NCBI RefSeq assembly: GCF_947387515.1
Contig: NZ_CANDOB010000003.1
Span: forward strand, 1-64,000
DNA: 64,000 bases
Source of the DNA: Alkalihalobacillus sp. CinArs1
Lineage (GTDB): Bacteria; Bacillota; Bacilli; Bacillales; Guptibacillaceae
Reading direction: 5' to 3'
In this document: one piece after another, positions 42,410-53,008 of the stretch
How the letters are laid out: every line of letters starts with the position of its first letter
Position numbering within the stretch: the first letter of the stretch is position 1
The notes under the pieces: model-generated
Database searches by the model: none
Seen by the model: only the letters and a program-made list of their open reading frames with translations
What the model was told of the DNA's origin: nothing
Translations under genes and position numbers: made by a program

Positions 42410-43559
42410 AGTTACAGAAAGCCTTATGAAAACATACAATCGCCTTCCATTAACCGTAGAAAAAGGGTTCGGAAGCTACCTTTACGATACGGAGGGGAAG
42501 AAGTATCTTGATTTCACATCGGGTATTGCCACTTGTAATCTTGGCCATCAGCCTTCATTCGTAAAGAAAGCGATAGAGGAGCAGCTTAATATGCTGTGGC
42601 ATTGTTCAAATCTCTACAACATCCCAAAACAAGAAGAGCTCGCAAATCTTCTTACTCAGAATAGCTGTTTTGACGAAGCGTTCTTCTGTAATAGTGGAAC
42701 AGAAGCAAATGAAGCAGCGATCAAACTTGTAAGAAAGTGGAGCGGAAAAGAAGCAATCGTGACCTTTTCAAATTCCTTTCATGGTCGAACGTTAGGATCG
42801 TTATCGGCGACTGCACAACCGAAGCTTCAGCAAGGATTCGGATCCATGCTTGAAGGGTTTCATTATCTACCATTCAATGATTATGAAAGCCTCACAATGA
42901 TCGAAGAGCTAAAGCCCGCCGCTGTGATGTTTGAACTCGTTCAAGGTGAAGGAGGCGTTAGACCAGCAAACAAAGATTGGATCGATCAGCTCGTTGCTAC
43001 TTGTAAAAAGCATCATATCCTTCTCGTTGTGGATGAAGTCCAAACTGGTATCGGTAGGACGGGGACGCTATTTGCACATGAACAGTATGGGTTTGATCCG
43101 GACATTATCACACTTGCAAAAGGTCTAGGATCTGGATTTCCGATCGGAGCTATGTTAGCAAAATCGGAAATCGCGACGGCCTTTGGCCCAGGAACTCACG
43201 GAAGCACATTTGGTGGCAATCCATTAGCAAGCGCGGCTGGGGTTGCGACAGTGATTGAAGTGATGGACCTTTTGGAAAAAGTGAAAAGCGTTTCAGAAAC
43301 TCTTATGAGTGAATTACAACCATTCACGAAATACCCGGCTGTACATGAGGTAAGAGGGAAAGGGCTGCTTCTTGGAATCGAAGTAGATCATGCAGCTTCA
43401 TTCATCAAGGCACTTCGAGAAAAAGGCGTACTTGTTTTACCAGCTGGGCCGAATGTAATCAGAATTTTACCTCCATTAAATGTAAGCTGTGAAGAAATAA
43501 ATGAATTTATATTCGTATTGAAGCAAGTATTTGAACTGCAAGGAGAGGATCACAAATGA
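42393..43559 (+). CDS. argD: acetylornithine aminotransferase
   Basis: 388 residues, ATG after AAGGAGCTAGAGG. Class III PLP enzyme: GTEANEAAIKLVRK, SFHGRTLGSLSAT, VVDEVQTGIGRTG and the PLP lysine in TLAKGLGSGFPIG. It converts acetylglutamate semialdehyde to acetylornithine. Stop overlaps the carA start by ATGA. Confidence 0.97.
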   Translation: MSHQTKVTESLMKTYNRLPLTVEKGFGSYLYDTEGKKYLDFTSGIATCNLGHQPSFVKKAIEEQLNMLWHCSNLYNIPKQEELANLLTQNSCFDEAFFCNSGTEANEAAIKLVRKWSGKEAIVTFSNSFHGRTLGSLSATAQPKLQQGFGSMLEGFHYLPFNDYESLTMIEELKPAAVMFELVQGEGGVRPANKDWIDQLVATCKKHHILLVVDEVQTGIGRTGTLFAHEQYGFDPDIITLAKGLGSGFPIGAMLAKSEIATAFGPGTHGSTFGGNPLASAAGVATVIEVMDLLEKVKSVSETLMSELQPFTKYPAVHEVRGKGLLLGIEVDHAASFIKALREKGVLVLPAGPNVIRILPPLNVSCEEINEFIFVLKQVFELQGEDHK

Positions 43560-44635
43560 AGAAAGGATATCTCGTTCTAGAAAACGGTGCTGTGTTCGAA
43601 GGCGAACTAACGAATGATGAAGGAGAGGCTTTTGGAGAAGTAGTTTTTAATACGAGTATGACTGGTTATCAAGAAATTGTTTCTGATCCTTCCTATGCAG
43701 GACAGATCATTGTTTTTTGCTATCCGCAGATCGGAAACTATGGATTAAATGAGCTGGATAGTGAAAGTGAGGGGCTCTACTTACACGGAGTCGTCACAGG
43801 TGAACAGTGTGATATCCCTAGTCATTACTTATCTAAGAACTCATTTTCAAATGGACTCGAGGAAAAAAAGATTCCTTCCCTTACCGGTGTTGATACGAGA
43901 GCTATAGTAAAGCTGCTTCGAGGACATGGGACGATGAAGGGGAAGATCACATCACAAGCTCCCAATGAGATCGAAGAAGATTGGACCTATGACAATGTGT
44001 TTGTCCCGTTCGTTTCCACTAAAGAGACAAAGCATTATCCTGCTGATGGTCCTCACGTGATTTTGATGGACTATGGATATAAGAAATCGATCTTAACATC
44101 CTTACTTGATCTAGGATGTTGTGTAACGGTTATCCCATATAACACTAGTTACGAATCCATCACTGCTCTAAAACCAGATGGCATTGTGTTAAGTAACGGA
44201 CCAGGTGATCCGAAAGACTTATCAGATCAGTTCCAAACCATTAAAAAGATTAGTGAACAATACCCAACATTCGGGATCTGTCTTGGTCATCAACTTCTCG
44301 CGCTTTCACATGGTGCACAAACGAGAAAGCTTCTTTTTGGACACAGAGGTTCAAATCACCCTGTTAAGCATACAGAGACAGGGAAAGTTTATATCACTTC
44401 TCAAAACCACGGCTATGAAGTGGTAAGTGAAAGCCTTGAAAAAACCAATTTCACCGTATCGTTTACTAATATAAATGATGAAACCGTAGAAGGGTTAAAA
44501 CACAACAAGCTCAGCATCCAATCGGTTCAATTCCACCCCGAAGCACATGCTGGACCTTCTGATACCGCGTTTCTGTTCAACTCATTTTTACAGCAAATTT
44601 CACAAACAGGAGAACATCACTATGCCTTTACGTAA
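43556..44635 (+). CDS. carA: carbamoyl-phosphate synthase small subunit, arginine-linked
   Basis: 359 residues. N-terminal domain with GEVVFNTSMTGYQEI, then a class I glutamine amidotransferase domain with the nucleophile in GICLGHQLLA and His/Glu in VQFHPEA. It supplies ammonia to CarB. Its place between argD and carB, not in a pyr operon, marks the arginine-specific isoform. Overlaps carB by 14 bases. Confidence 0.96.
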   Translation: MKKGYLVLENGAVFEGELTNDEGEAFGEVVFNTSMTGYQEIVSDPSYAGQIIVFCYPQIGNYGLNELDSESEGLYLHGVVTGEQCDIPSHYLSKNSFSNGLEEKKIPSLTGVDTRAIVKLLRGHGTMKGKITSQAPNEIEEDWTYDNVFVPFVSTKETKHYPADGPHVILMDYGYKKSILTSLLDLGCCVTVIPYNTSYESITALKPDGIVLSNGPGDPKDLSDQFQTIKKISEQYPTFGICLGHQLLALSHGAQTRKLLFGHRGSNHPVKHTETGKVYITSQNHGYEVVSESLEKTNFTVSFTNINDETVEGLKHNKLSIQSVQFHPEAHAGPSDTAFLFNSFLQQISQTGEHHYAFT

Positions 44636-47600
44636 AGAACTGAAAAAAGTCGTTATTATAGGATCTGGTCCAATCGTGATCGGTCAAGCTGCAGAATTTG
44701 ATTACGCTGGCACACAGGCGTGTCTGGCACTTAAAGAAGAAGGAATCGAAGTTATTCTTATCAACAATAATCCAGCAACCATCATGACCGATTCTTCAAT
44801 TGCAGATCGCGTTTATATGGAGCCAATGACACTTGAATATGTAGAAGAAGTATTGATGAAGGAACAACCCGATGGACTAATCGGAACACTAGGCGGCCAA
44901 ACAGGGCTTAACCTTGCCGTTAACTTATATGAAAAAGGAATATTAGAAGAACACAATGTCGAGCTGCTTGGAACTTCAGTCGAGTCGATTCAAAATGGTG
45001 AGGATCGCGAAAGATTCAGACAGATGATGATCGACATCGGAGAGCCGGTTCCTGAATCAAAGATCGCTCTTTCAAAAGAAGACGCGTTAACGTTCGCATC
45101 GGAAATCGGTTACCCGATTATGGTGCGACCAGCCTATACACTTGGCGGTGAAGGGGGCGGTTTTGCTGCGAATGATCAGGAATTAGAAGAAATCGTGGAG
45201 AGAGGCCTATCCCTTAGCCCAATACATCAAGTGTTGATCGAGAAAAGTATGCTTGGATGGAAAGAAATCGAATATGAAGTGATGAGAGATAAAAATGATA
45301 CGTGCATGATTGTCTGTAACATGGAAAACATGGATCCGGTCGGAATTCATACCGGTGATTCAATTGTCGTCGCACCTTCACAGACGCTAAACGATTATCA
45401 GTATCAAATGCTAAGAGACGTTTCGTTAAAAGTCATTCGAGCACTGGACGTGATCGGCGGTTGTAATATTCAAATCGGTTTACATCCAGAATCGAACGAT
45501 TACCACATTATTGAGGTTAACCCTCGGGTGAGTCGTTCCTCAGCACTTGCATCAAAAGCAACAGGGTATCCCATCGCCCGTATGGCAGCAAAATGTGCGA
45601 TCGGTTACACCTTAGATGAATTGCCAAATCCAATAACAGGGAACACGTTCGCAGCATTCGAACCCGCTCTAGATTATCTTGTCGTCAAGCTACCAAGATT
45701 TCCATTCGATAAGTTTCCTGAAGGAGATCGCGTGTTAGGTACACAAATGAAAGCAACAGGCGAAGTGATGGCAATTGATCGTAACTTTGAAGGGGCGCTC
45801 AATAAAGCGATCCGCTCACTAGAGATCGGACGTTATGCCTTAACTGGTGAACACTATCAAAACTTACAGAATGAAGAATTACTAAAGAGCTTAACAACGC
45901 CTACAGATGAAAGATTATTCCTTATTGGAGAAGCGTTCAAAAGAGGGCTGAGCATTGAAGAGGTAAGAAACCACACGTCGATCGACACATGGTTCCTCGT
46001 AAAAATTAAAAAGGTCGTCGATACAGAATTGAAATTGAAACAAACGACTGAACCGTATACAGAGCTGCTTGTTCAATCGAAGAAGCTAAATATTAGCGAT
46101 GAGTTTATTGCTGAGGCGATCGGTAAAACAATCGATATCGTGCGTACTCAGTGTAAAAAAGTAGGAATCGAGCGAGGAATGAAGCAGGTGGATACTTGTG
46201 CAGGTGAGTTTGAAGCCGTCACACCGTATTTCTACTCAACGTACCTTGGAAAAGATGAAGCGGAGAATCAGCCTGATGCATCCATTCTTATTCTTGGGTC
46301 AGGTCCAATCCGAATCGGTCAAGGAGTCGAATTCGATTATTGCTCTGTGCATGCCACTCTCGCAGTTAAAAAATTCGGTTACCGCGCTGTCGTTATGAAC
46401 AACAACCCAGAAACTGTGAGCACAGATTACTCTATTGCTGATCGTTTATACTTTGAACCACTTGCAATCGAAGATGTGCTAGCTGTTATTGAGAAAGAAA
46501 ACATTGTGGGAGTAGCTGTTCAGTTCGGCGGTCAAACAGCAGTCAACCTTGCGGAGGAACTGCATGAAAGAGGTATTCCAGTCCTCGGTACGCCTGTTGA
46601 GAACATTAATAAAGTGGAAGACAGAGATCAGTTTTATAAGCTTTTGGATTCCTTAACCATTCCTTATGTTGAAGGGAAAATGGCATATGACCCTGAAGAA
46701 ATGGAACAGTTAGCAGCTGATTTAACGTTCCCAATCATCGTTAGACCTTCCTACGTAATCGGTGGACAGAATATGTTTATTTTTAGAACGATGGATGAAC
46801 TGAAGCGATATACGAAAAAACTTGGCTCAAGTTCAAAGAAAATGTGGCCGTTTCTATTAGATCGATTCGTTGAAGGCACGGAGTGTGAAGTAGACGTCAT
46901 TTGTAATGGCGAAGAGATCGCGATTCCAGGTATTATGGAGCACCTTGAACGTGCCGGCGTTCACTCTGGAGATAGTACCGCTATCTATCCACCAATCTCG
47001 TTAACGGATGAACAAAAACAAGTAATCACCACCTATTCAGAAAAGCTATCGAAGGCACTTCAATGCAGTGGACTCATGAACATTCAATTTGTCATTAGCG
47101 AAGATACTATCTACGTGTTGGAAATCAATCCACGAGCTTCGAGAACGGTGCCGTTAATGAGCAAAGTGACGAATGTTCCAATCGTTGAATGGGCGATCGA
47201 AGCGCAGTTAAACAACGGAAGTAAGCTTCCTGAACAAGGATTATTGAAAGAACAGCCGTATTACACCGTTAAGTTTCCAATATTCTCAAACGGTAAGTTA
47301 AAAAACGTGGATCATGTGCTAGGGCCTGAGATGAAATCAACTGGAGAAGTGCTCTCTGTCGCTTCAACGGTTACGGAAGCACTGAGTAAGGCGATTATCC
47401 CTACAGTTAAATCTAGCCTTCCAAAAGCAGTTCTATGTTCAATCAATAACGAAACGAAAGACGCCGCTCTTCTGCTACTTGATGAGCTCACAAAAAAAGG
47501 CGTCACATTATATGCAACTCCTGGTACACATAACTTTCTAGTGAGCGAAGGCGTTCAGTCTATAGAAGTTGAGAAGAATCTAACAGCGATTGAACAACTG

Positions 47601-47813
47601 ATCAGCAAGGAGGTTGAAGCAATTATTTCGATTCCAACTATCGGACGTGAGAAAAATCGCTTAGGTTTCCAAATCAGAGCGTTAGGTACACGTTACAAGA
47701 TTCCATGCTTCACACACTTAGACACACTTCAATTGATTACGTTAGGCGAACAACAGAAAACAAGCGTTACATCTATTCAAGAATGGCACGATCTTAAGCA
47801 AGTTACACAATAG
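44622..47813 (+). CDS. carB: carbamoyl-phosphate synthase large subunit, arginine-linked
   Basis: 1063 residues from the ATG at 44622 (after GGAGAACATCACT); the ORF start at 44547 lies inside carA. Two homologous ATP-grasp halves, each opening with VVIIGSGPIVIGQAAEFDY and ILILGSGPIRIGQGVEFDY, and a C-terminal MGS-like regulatory domain of about 140 residues (KGVTLYATPGTH). It makes carbamoyl phosphate from bicarbonate, ammonia and two ATP. Confidence 0.97.
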   Translation: MPLRKELKKVVIIGSGPIVIGQAAEFDYAGTQACLALKEEGIEVILINNNPATIMTDSSIADRVYMEPMTLEYVEEVLMKEQPDGLIGTLGGQTGLNLAVNLYEKGILEEHNVELLGTSVESIQNGEDRERFRQMMIDIGEPVPESKIALSKEDALTFASEIGYPIMVRPAYTLGGEGGGFAANDQELEEIVERGLSLSPIHQVLIEKSMLGWKEIEYEVMRDKNDTCMIVCNMENMDPVGIHTGDSIVVAPSQTLNDYQYQMLRDVSLKVIRALDVIGGCNIQIGLHPESNDYHIIEVNPRVSRSSALASKATGYPIARMAAKCAIGYTLDELPNPITGNTFAAFEPALDYLVVKLPRFPFDKFPEGDRVLGTQMKATGEVMAIDRNFEGALNKAIRSLEIGRYALTGEHYQNLQNEELLKSLTTPTDERLFLIGEAFKRGLSIEEVRNHTSIDTWFLVKIKKVVDTELKLKQTTEPYTELLVQSKKLNISDEFIAEAIGKTIDIVRTQCKKVGIERGMKQVDTCAGEFEAVTPYFYSTYLGKDEAENQPDASILILGSGPIRIGQGVEFDYCSVHATLAVKKFGYRAVVMNNNPETVSTDYSIADRLYFEPLAIEDVLAVIEKENIVGVAVQFGGQTAVNLAEELHERGIPVLGTPVENINKVEDRDQFYKLLDSLTIPYVEGKMAYDPEEMEQLAADLTFPIIVRPSYVIGGQNMFIFRTMDELKRYTKKLGSSSKKMWPFLLDRFVEGTECEVDVICNGEEIAIPGIMEHLERAGVHSGDSTAIYPPISLTDEQKQVITTYSEKLSKALQCSGLMNIQFVISEDTIYVLEINPRASRTVPLMSKVTNVPIVEWAIEAQLNNGSKLPEQGLLKEQPYYTVKFPIFSNGKLKNVDHVLGPEMKSTGEVLSVASTVTEALSKAIIPTVKSSLPKAVLCSINNETKDAALLLLDELTKKGVTLYATPGTHNFLVSEGVQSIEVEKNLTAIEQLISKEVEAIISIPTIGREKNRLGFQIRALGTRYKIPCFTHLDTLQLITLGEQQKTSVTSIQEWHDLKQVTQ

Positions 47814-47826
47814 GAAGGATGAGAAT

Positions 47827-48789
47827 ATGATTCAAACATATGAACAGAAAATTGAAGAAAGCTTAAAAGGAAAAGATTTCTTAACGATCAATGAGTTATC
47901 AACTGAAGAACTATTATATATCCTAAAAGTCGCAGAAGAATTAAAAGACTTACAAAAACAAGGCATTCCACATGAAGAGCTAAAAGGAAAGGTCCTTGGG
48001 ATGATTTTCGAAAAGTCTTCAACGAGAACTCGCGTCTCATTTGAGGTAGCGATGCTGCAACTAGGAGGGCACGCCCTCTTTCTAAGTTCAAAAGATATTC
48101 AGCTAGGGCGAGGGGAGTCAGTTGTTGATACAGCGAATGTGTTAGCTGGCTATCTCGATGGCGTGATGATTCGAACGTATGCACACGATACGATTGAACA
48201 GTTCGCAGAAGCATCCGAGATTCCGGTAATTAACGGACTCACAGACCTCCATCATCCAGCTCAAATCCTAGCAGACCTTCTTACGATTGTAGAGAAGAAA
48301 GGGTACTTAAAAGGCCTAAAAGCAGCTTATTTTGGAGATGGAAACAACGTTGCACACTCTTTAATTGAAGGAGCAGCAAAAGTAGGAATGCATTTTACAA
48401 TCGCATGTCCAGAGGGATATGAACCAGATGAAACGATCTTGTCGCAAGCGAAAGAAACTGCACAAGAAACAGGTTCTATTATTGAAGTGACGACAGATCC
48501 AGAAGTCGCGATCCAAAATGCTGATGTGATCATAACCGATGTATGGGCGAGTATGGGGCAAGAATCTGAACAAGAAGAACGTGAAGGTGTGTTCGAACCT
48601 TATCAAGTGAATGAAGAGCTATGTATAAAAGCGAATGAAAATTACATCTTTATGCACTGTCTTCCAGCACACCGCGGAGAAGAGGTTACAACAGGCGTTA
48701 TAGACGGTCCACATTCCGTTGTATACCAGGAAGCAGAAAATCGTCTGCATGCCCAAAAAGCACTTTTAAAAATTTTATTAAAAAATTGA
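47827..48789 (+). CDS. argF: ornithine carbamoyltransferase
   Basis: 320 residues. Carbamoyl-phosphate motif SSTRTRVSFE, ornithine-side HCLPAHRG and the HPAQILADL segment. It converts ornithine and carbamoyl phosphate to citrulline. Last gene of the first arginine operon; no terminator is obvious before the argG promoter 17 bases on, so some read-through into argGH is possible. Confidence 0.97.
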   Translation: MIQTYEQKIEESLKGKDFLTINELSTEELLYILKVAEELKDLQKQGIPHEELKGKVLGMIFEKSSTRTRVSFEVAMLQLGGHALFLSSKDIQLGRGESVVDTANVLAGYLDGVMIRTYAHDTIEQFAEASEIPVINGLTDLHHPAQILADLLTIVEKKGYLKGLKAAYFGDGNNVAHSLIEGAAKVGMHFTIACPEGYEPDETILSQAKETAQETGSIIEVTTDPEVAIQNADVIITDVWASMGQESEQEEREGVFEPYQVNEELCIKANENYIFMHCLPAHRGEEVTTGVIDGPHSVVYQEAENRLHAQKALLKILLKN

Positions 48790-48805
48790 TTTTTTTTGAT
48801 GCAAT

Positions 48806-48840
48806 TTGAATAAATATACGTTAGTATATATATTAATACA
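48806..48840 (+). promoter_or_regulatory. argG promoter with tandem ARG-box-like sites
   Basis: TTGAAT (48806-48811), 17-base spacer, TATATT (48829-48834). ARG-like cores start at 48807 (TGAATAAATATACG) and 48827 (TATATATTAATACA), each one mismatch from TGnAT-N4-ATnCA and 20 bp apart. The placement over -35 and -10 is the same as at argC. Confidence 0.75.
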
Positions 48841-48859
48841 GAGATAGGGAGTGGATCAC

Positions 48860-50077
48860 ATGAGTAAAGAGAAACTGATTCTTGCTTATTCCGGAGGGCT
48901 AGATACCTCAATTTCAATCAAATGGCTTCAAGAGAAATACGACTATGAAGTGATTGCTCTTGGACTTGATGTTGGTGAAGGTAAAGATCTAGAAACCATT
49001 AGAGAAAAAGCGCTGAACGTTGGCGCTTCGAAAGCATATATGATCGAAGGTAAAGAATTACTTGCAGAAGAATATCTGCTACCAGCACTAAAAGCAAACG
49101 CACTATATGAAGGGAAATACCCGCTGTCTTCCGCTCTTTCACGTCCTTTAATTTCGAAACTTCTTGTAGAAGTAGCAGAAAAAGAAGGCGCAACAGCCGT
49201 CGCACACGGATGTACTGGAAAAGGAAATGACCAGGTGCGTTTCGAAGTTTCCATTCAAGCGCTGAACCCGAACCTAAAAGTGATTGCTCCAGTTCGTGAA
49301 TGGGGCATGACACGTGATGAACAGATTGCCTATGCAGAAGAAAAAGGGATTCCGGTTCCTGTAAAGCTAGATAACCCGTTTTCAATCGATGCGAATATCT
49401 GGGGTCGTGCATGTGAGGCTGGAGTACTTGAAGATCCTTGGGCGGAAGCACCTGAAGCAGCATTTGATTGGACGGCACCACTCGAAATGACGCCTGATAA
49501 ACCTGAATACATCGAAATCGACTTTGAAGAAGGCCGCCCAGTCGCATTGAATGGTGAGCAATTAGGGTTCGTCGACTTGATCGAAAAACTAAACATCATC
49601 GGTGGAAAGCATGGAATCGGCCGTATCGATCACATCGAAAATCGTCTTGTTGGGATCAAATCAAGAGAGGTGTACGAAAACCCAGGTGCATTGATCTTGA
49701 TCAACGCTCATAAAGAGCTAGAGTTCTTAACACACACACGTGAAGTATCTCAGTTCAAAACAACGATCGATCAACAAATGTCGAAGCTGATTTACGACGG
49801 TTTATGGTATTCACCGCTTCGTCAAGCGCTAGAAGGCTTCATTAACGAAACGCAAAAAGTAGTGAGTGGGAAAATACGTATCAAACTACACAAAGGAACG
49901 AATACAGTCGTTGGACGTAAATCAGAGAACTCCCTTTACAACGAACAGTTAGCTACTTATCTTAAGGGAGACATGTTCGATCATGAAGCAGCGGTAGGAT
50001 TTATTAAGTTGTGGGGCTTACCAACGAAAGTAAACGCTGAAGTTCACAAAAAGCAAAAGCAAAAAGTCCATCAATAA
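48860..50077 (+). CDS. argG: argininosuccinate synthase
   Basis: 405 residues from the ATG at 48860, eight bases after AGGGAG; the GTG at 48851 sits inside that site. ATP-pyrophosphatase motif AYSGGLDTS, plus [14 protein letters not shown]. It joins citrulline and aspartate. Followed after 12 bases by argH. Confidence 0.97.
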   Translation: MSKEKLILAYSGGLDTSISIKWLQEKYDYEVIALGLDVGEGKDLETIREKALNVGASKAYMIEGKELLAEEYLLPALKANALYEGKYPLSSALSRPLISKLLVEVAEKEGATAVAHGCTGKGNDQVRFEVSIQALNPNLKVIAPVREWGMTRDEQIAYAEEKGIPVPVKLDNPFSIDANIWGRACEAGVLEDPWAEAPEAAFDWTAPLEMTPDKPEYIEIDFEEGRPVALNGEQLGFVDLIEKLNIIGGKHGIGRIDHIENRLVGIKSREVYENPGALILINAHKELEFLTHTREVSQFKTTIDQQMSKLIYDGLWYSPLRQALEGFINETQKVVSGKIRIKLHKGTNTVVGRKSENSLYNEQLATYLKGDMFDHEAAVGFIKLWGLPTKVNAEVHKKQKQKVHQ

Positions 50078-50089
50078 GGAGATGTTAGT

Positions 50090-51481
50090 GTGTCTAAGTT
50101 ATGGGGAGGACGCTTTACCAAACAAACCAATAAACTCGTTGAAGAATATACAGCTTCCATTCAATTTGATAAGGAACTAGCAGAAGAAGATATCGAAGGC
50201 AGCCTAGCCCATGTTCAAATGCTTTCAGAGTGCGGTGTGATTACAGAGGGCGATATGAAAGAGATTAAGCGCGGTTTATCGATCGTCCTCGAAAAAATTC
50301 AGTCTGGCCAATTTGAATATGATGTTTCTCATGAAGATATTCATATGAATATCGAGAAAGCTTTAATCGATGAGATTGGACCTGTAGGTGGGAAACTTCA
50401 TACGGGTAGAAGCAGAAATGATCAAGTTGCAACAGATATGCATATGTATCTTGTGAAAAAAGTGAAGCAGTTTATTAAGCATATTGAGCTTGTTCAAGAA
50501 GCCATCATCACCCAGGCTGAAGAGCATGTGGAAACCGTATTGCCGGGGTATACGCACCTGCAGCGTGCACAGCCGGTTTCATTTGCTCATCACATTCTCG
50601 CGTACTTTTGGATGTTCGAACGGGATAAAGAACGATTTCAGGATAGCTTGAAGCGTGCGAATATGCTGCCCCTCGGAGCTGGAGCTCTTGCTGGAACGAC
50701 TTTTCCAATCGATCGACAGCGTTCCGCTGAGCTTCTCGGTTTCGATGCTGTTTATCCAAACAGTATGGATGCTGTCAGTGATCGCGACTTTATTCTGGAA
50801 TTCTTATCGAATGCCTCCATGCTTATGATGCACATGTCTCGCTTATCAGAAGAATTGGTGATTTGGAGCAGCCAGGAATTTCAGTTCATCGAACTCGATG
50901 ATTCTTTCTGTACAGGGTCCAGCATCATGCCGCAAAAGAAAAATCCGGATGTTCCGGAATTGCTAAGAGCAAAGACAGGTCGCGTCTACGGAAATCTATT
51001 CAGTCTTCTTACCGTCTTAAAAGGACTGCCGCTTGCTTATAACAAAGACATGCAAGAAGACAAAGAAGGAATGTTTGATACAGCGAAAACGCTAGATGGC
51101 GCACTTCAGCTTCTCGCACCGATGATCGCGACCATGACAGTGAAGAAAGAAAACATGAAACAAGCAGTTAATGAAGATTATTCGAATGCAACCGATATAG
51201 CCGATTACCTTGTTAACAAAGGGATGACATTTAGAGAGTCACATGAAATGATCGGAAAAATCGTTCTCCATTGTATTCAGCAAAACAAGTACCTGCTGGA
51301 TCTTAGTCTTGATGAGTACAAAGAGTTTACAGACTTATTTAGTGAAGATGTTTTTGAAGTCTTAAAACCATATAACGTGATGAGTGCAAGAAAAAGCTAT
51401 GGTGGTACATCTCCAGAGCAAATCGTTCAACAGCTGGGCTTAGCAAAAAAACACCTAAGTGTTGAAGAACCCATCACATAA
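50090..51481 (+). CDS. argH: argininosuccinate lyase
   Basis: 463 residues, GTG at 50090 after AAGGAGATG. Fumarase/aspartase superfamily: [30 protein letters not shown] and the signature [12 protein letters not shown]. It releases arginine and fumarate. Ends the arginine set. Confidence 0.97.
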   Translation: MSKLWGGRFTKQTNKLVEEYTASIQFDKELAEEDIEGSLAHVQMLSECGVITEGDMKEIKRGLSIVLEKIQSGQFEYDVSHEDIHMNIEKALIDEIGPVGGKLHTGRSRNDQVATDMHMYLVKKVKQFIKHIELVQEAIITQAEEHVETVLPGYTHLQRAQPVSFAHHILAYFWMFERDKERFQDSLKRANMLPLGAGALAGTTFPIDRQRSAELLGFDAVYPNSMDAVSDRDFILEFLSNASMLMMHMSRLSEELVIWSSQEFQFIELDDSFCTGSSIMPQKKNPDVPELLRAKTGRVYGNLFSLLTVLKGLPLAYNKDMQEDKEGMFDTAKTLDGALQLLAPMIATMTVKKENMKQAVNEDYSNATDIADYLVNKGMTFRESHEMIGKIVLHCIQQNKYLLDLSLDEYKEFTDLFSEDVFEVLKPYNVMSARKSYGGTSPEQIVQQLGLAKKHLSVEEPIT

Positions 51482-51763
51482 AGAAAGGGCCCTACCCTTA
51501 TGGATAAGACCCTCTTGAAGAAGGAAGGTTAGCTTTTGCTAATAAAGCGATGGGGTAAAACGGTAATTGTCTTTTGGAGACACCTCTTTCTAATGAAAGT
51601 AGTTAGAGCCTTGTTTTCCCAACAGAGTTGTTCAACGCGACCATCTCCCTAGATAAGTTAGCCGTAATTCCTTTTGCACTTTTAACTTCCCTCTTCAAAA
51701 TATATGATGCACACATTGTTGGTTTTATATACAATCCATTTCAACTTTTTTAATTTTATTTCA
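51482..51763. other. intergenic region without a recognisable gene
   Basis: About 280 bases. I see short hairpins (TTAGC/GCTAA at about 51527-51542; AAGGG/CCCTT just after argH) and no ORF with a ribosome site. No terminator with a T-run is evident for argH. The rest is AT-rich and unremarkable. Possibly an untranslated leader or decayed gene. Confidence 0.4.
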
Positions 51764-51792
51764 GAATAGAGTAAGGTACGCGAGAGATACTA
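51764..51792 (+). promoter_or_regulatory. possible sigma-G (forespore) promoter
   Basis: GAATA (51764-51768) fits GnATR, and GATACTA (51786-51792) fits CATnnTA at all but the first base. The spacer is 17. It lies about 30 bases upstream of the small gene starting at 51824. Confidence 0.5.
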
Positions 51793-51823
51793 TTCATGAA
51801 AGTTGGAAAGGAGGAGATTTCTT

Positions 51824-51961
51824 TTGGGAAGAGGGAAAGCATTCGACCATAAGAAGAAAGGCATGCAGCGAAAACGTCCTCAGCACGCAGATGAAACAGC
51901 ATTTCCTAATGAAGCCTCTACCGGTCACAAAACGGTTAAAAATGAAGAGCGTGAAGAATAA
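51824..51961 (+). CDS. 45-residue small protein, probably spore-associated
   Basis: TTG start at 51824, eight bases after AAAGGAGGAG; product begins MGRGKAFDHKKKGMQRKR and ends in an acidic ERE tail. Highly charged, no Cys, no membrane segment. A sigma-G-like promoter upstream and a clean terminator downstream support a real, forespore-expressed gene. It lacks the GPR motif of classic SASPs, so its class is unknown. Confidence 0.65.
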   Translation: MGRGKAFDHKKKGMQRKRPQHADETAFPNEASTGHKTVKNEEREE

Positions 51962-51962
51962 T

Positions 51963-51987
51963 CCCTGCCCTTGCAGGGGTTTTTTTC
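51963..51987 (+). terminator. terminator after the 45-residue gene
   Basis: CCCTGC/GCAGGG stem, loop CCTT, then T7 after one G. Confidence 0.92.
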
Positions 51988-52054
51988 GTGTTGAGCTAAA
52001 CGGAGTAATCCCTTACACTTATTATAAGAAAAAAATGTAAAAGGGGGATTATCT

Positions 52055-52927
52055 TTGGAATCGATCGGTTTAGTATTAGAAGGCGGCGGTATGAGGGGTG
52101 TATATACTGCTGGCGTACTCGAATACTTCATGGAGAACGAGCTTTATTTTCCTTATGTGATCGGTGTTTCTGCCGGAGCTTGTAACGCAGCATCTTATCT
52201 CTCAAGGCAGCCAGGGAGGAATAGAAAGGTCACCATCGACTATGTGAATCACCCTGAATATCTGTCTTATAAAAATTTAATAAGAAAGAAACAGCTTTTT
52301 GGAATGGATTTGATTTTTAATGACATACCAACTGAACATGTACCGTTTGATTTCGACACCTTCGCATCCACTACTGAGAAATTTATAGTTGGTACGACCG
52401 ATACATACACTGGTGAACCCGTTTATTTTCAAAATGAAAAAGCACCTGATCAGCTCCTTTCGATTTTAAGAGCTTCTAGTTCATTACCTTTTATGGCTCC
52501 TCCAGTGAGAGTACAGGATAAACTATTGTTGGACGGTGGAATTGCAGATCCAATACCGATCTTTAAATCTGAACGTGATGGTAATCATTTGAATGTCGTC
52601 GTACTAACACGGAATGCAGGGTATCGAAAGAAACGGTCCAAGTTCTCGTGGGTCATCAAACGACTGTATAAAAGAAATCCGAAGCTTGCCTTAGCCATCA
52701 ATTCTAGGTATGAACGATACAATCGAACACTCGAGCATATTGAGTCAAATCCCGAACACTATTATGTCATCCAACCATCTACACCGTTAGCAGTGGATCG
52801 TATCGAACGTTCAAAAGAAAGGTTATCCCTTCTGTATGATCAAGGATATGAAGATGCGAAACAGCATCATGCAGCACTTCAAAAATGGATCGCTAGACCA
52901 TTACACGCTGGAATTACTAGTATCTAA
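52055..52927 (+). CDS. patatin-like phospholipase / acyl hydrolase
   Basis: 290 residues, TTG start after AAGGGGGA. Oxyanion motif LEGGGMRGVYTAG, nucleophile elbow GVSAG (Ser near residue 40) and the catalytic Asp in DGGIADPIP: the Ser-Asp dyad of patatins is complete. Single domain with a basic C-terminal half. Cytoplasmic or membrane-peripheral lipid acyl hydrolase by family; substrate unknown. Stands alone. Confidence 0.92.
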   Translation: MESIGLVLEGGGMRGVYTAGVLEYFMENELYFPYVIGVSAGACNAASYLSRQPGRNRKVTIDYVNHPEYLSYKNLIRKKQLFGMDLIFNDIPTEHVPFDFDTFASTTEKFIVGTTDTYTGEPVYFQNEKAPDQLLSILRASSSLPFMAPPVRVQDKLLLDGGIADPIPIFKSERDGNHLNVVVLTRNAGYRKKRSKFSWVIKRLYKRNPKLALAINSRYERYNRTLEHIESNPEHYYVIQPSTPLAVDRIERSKERLSLLYDQGYEDAKQHHAALQKWIARPLHAGITSI

Positions 52928-53008
52928 GCATACTCAAGACGTCCTTAAGGTTTTGAAATGTTTATTCCTGGGAATGTATCCTCCATCAAGACGTAGGAGG
53001 TATTGCAA

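Noticed and set aside
48999-49547. 182-residue minus-strand ORF over argG
   Set aside because: Antisense shadow of argG, which has complete family motifs; Leu/Arg/Ser-rich shadow composition.
51482-51763. A small RNA or gene after argH
   Set aside because: Only short hairpins with no T-run and no ORF with a ribosome site; listed as an empty intergenic region.
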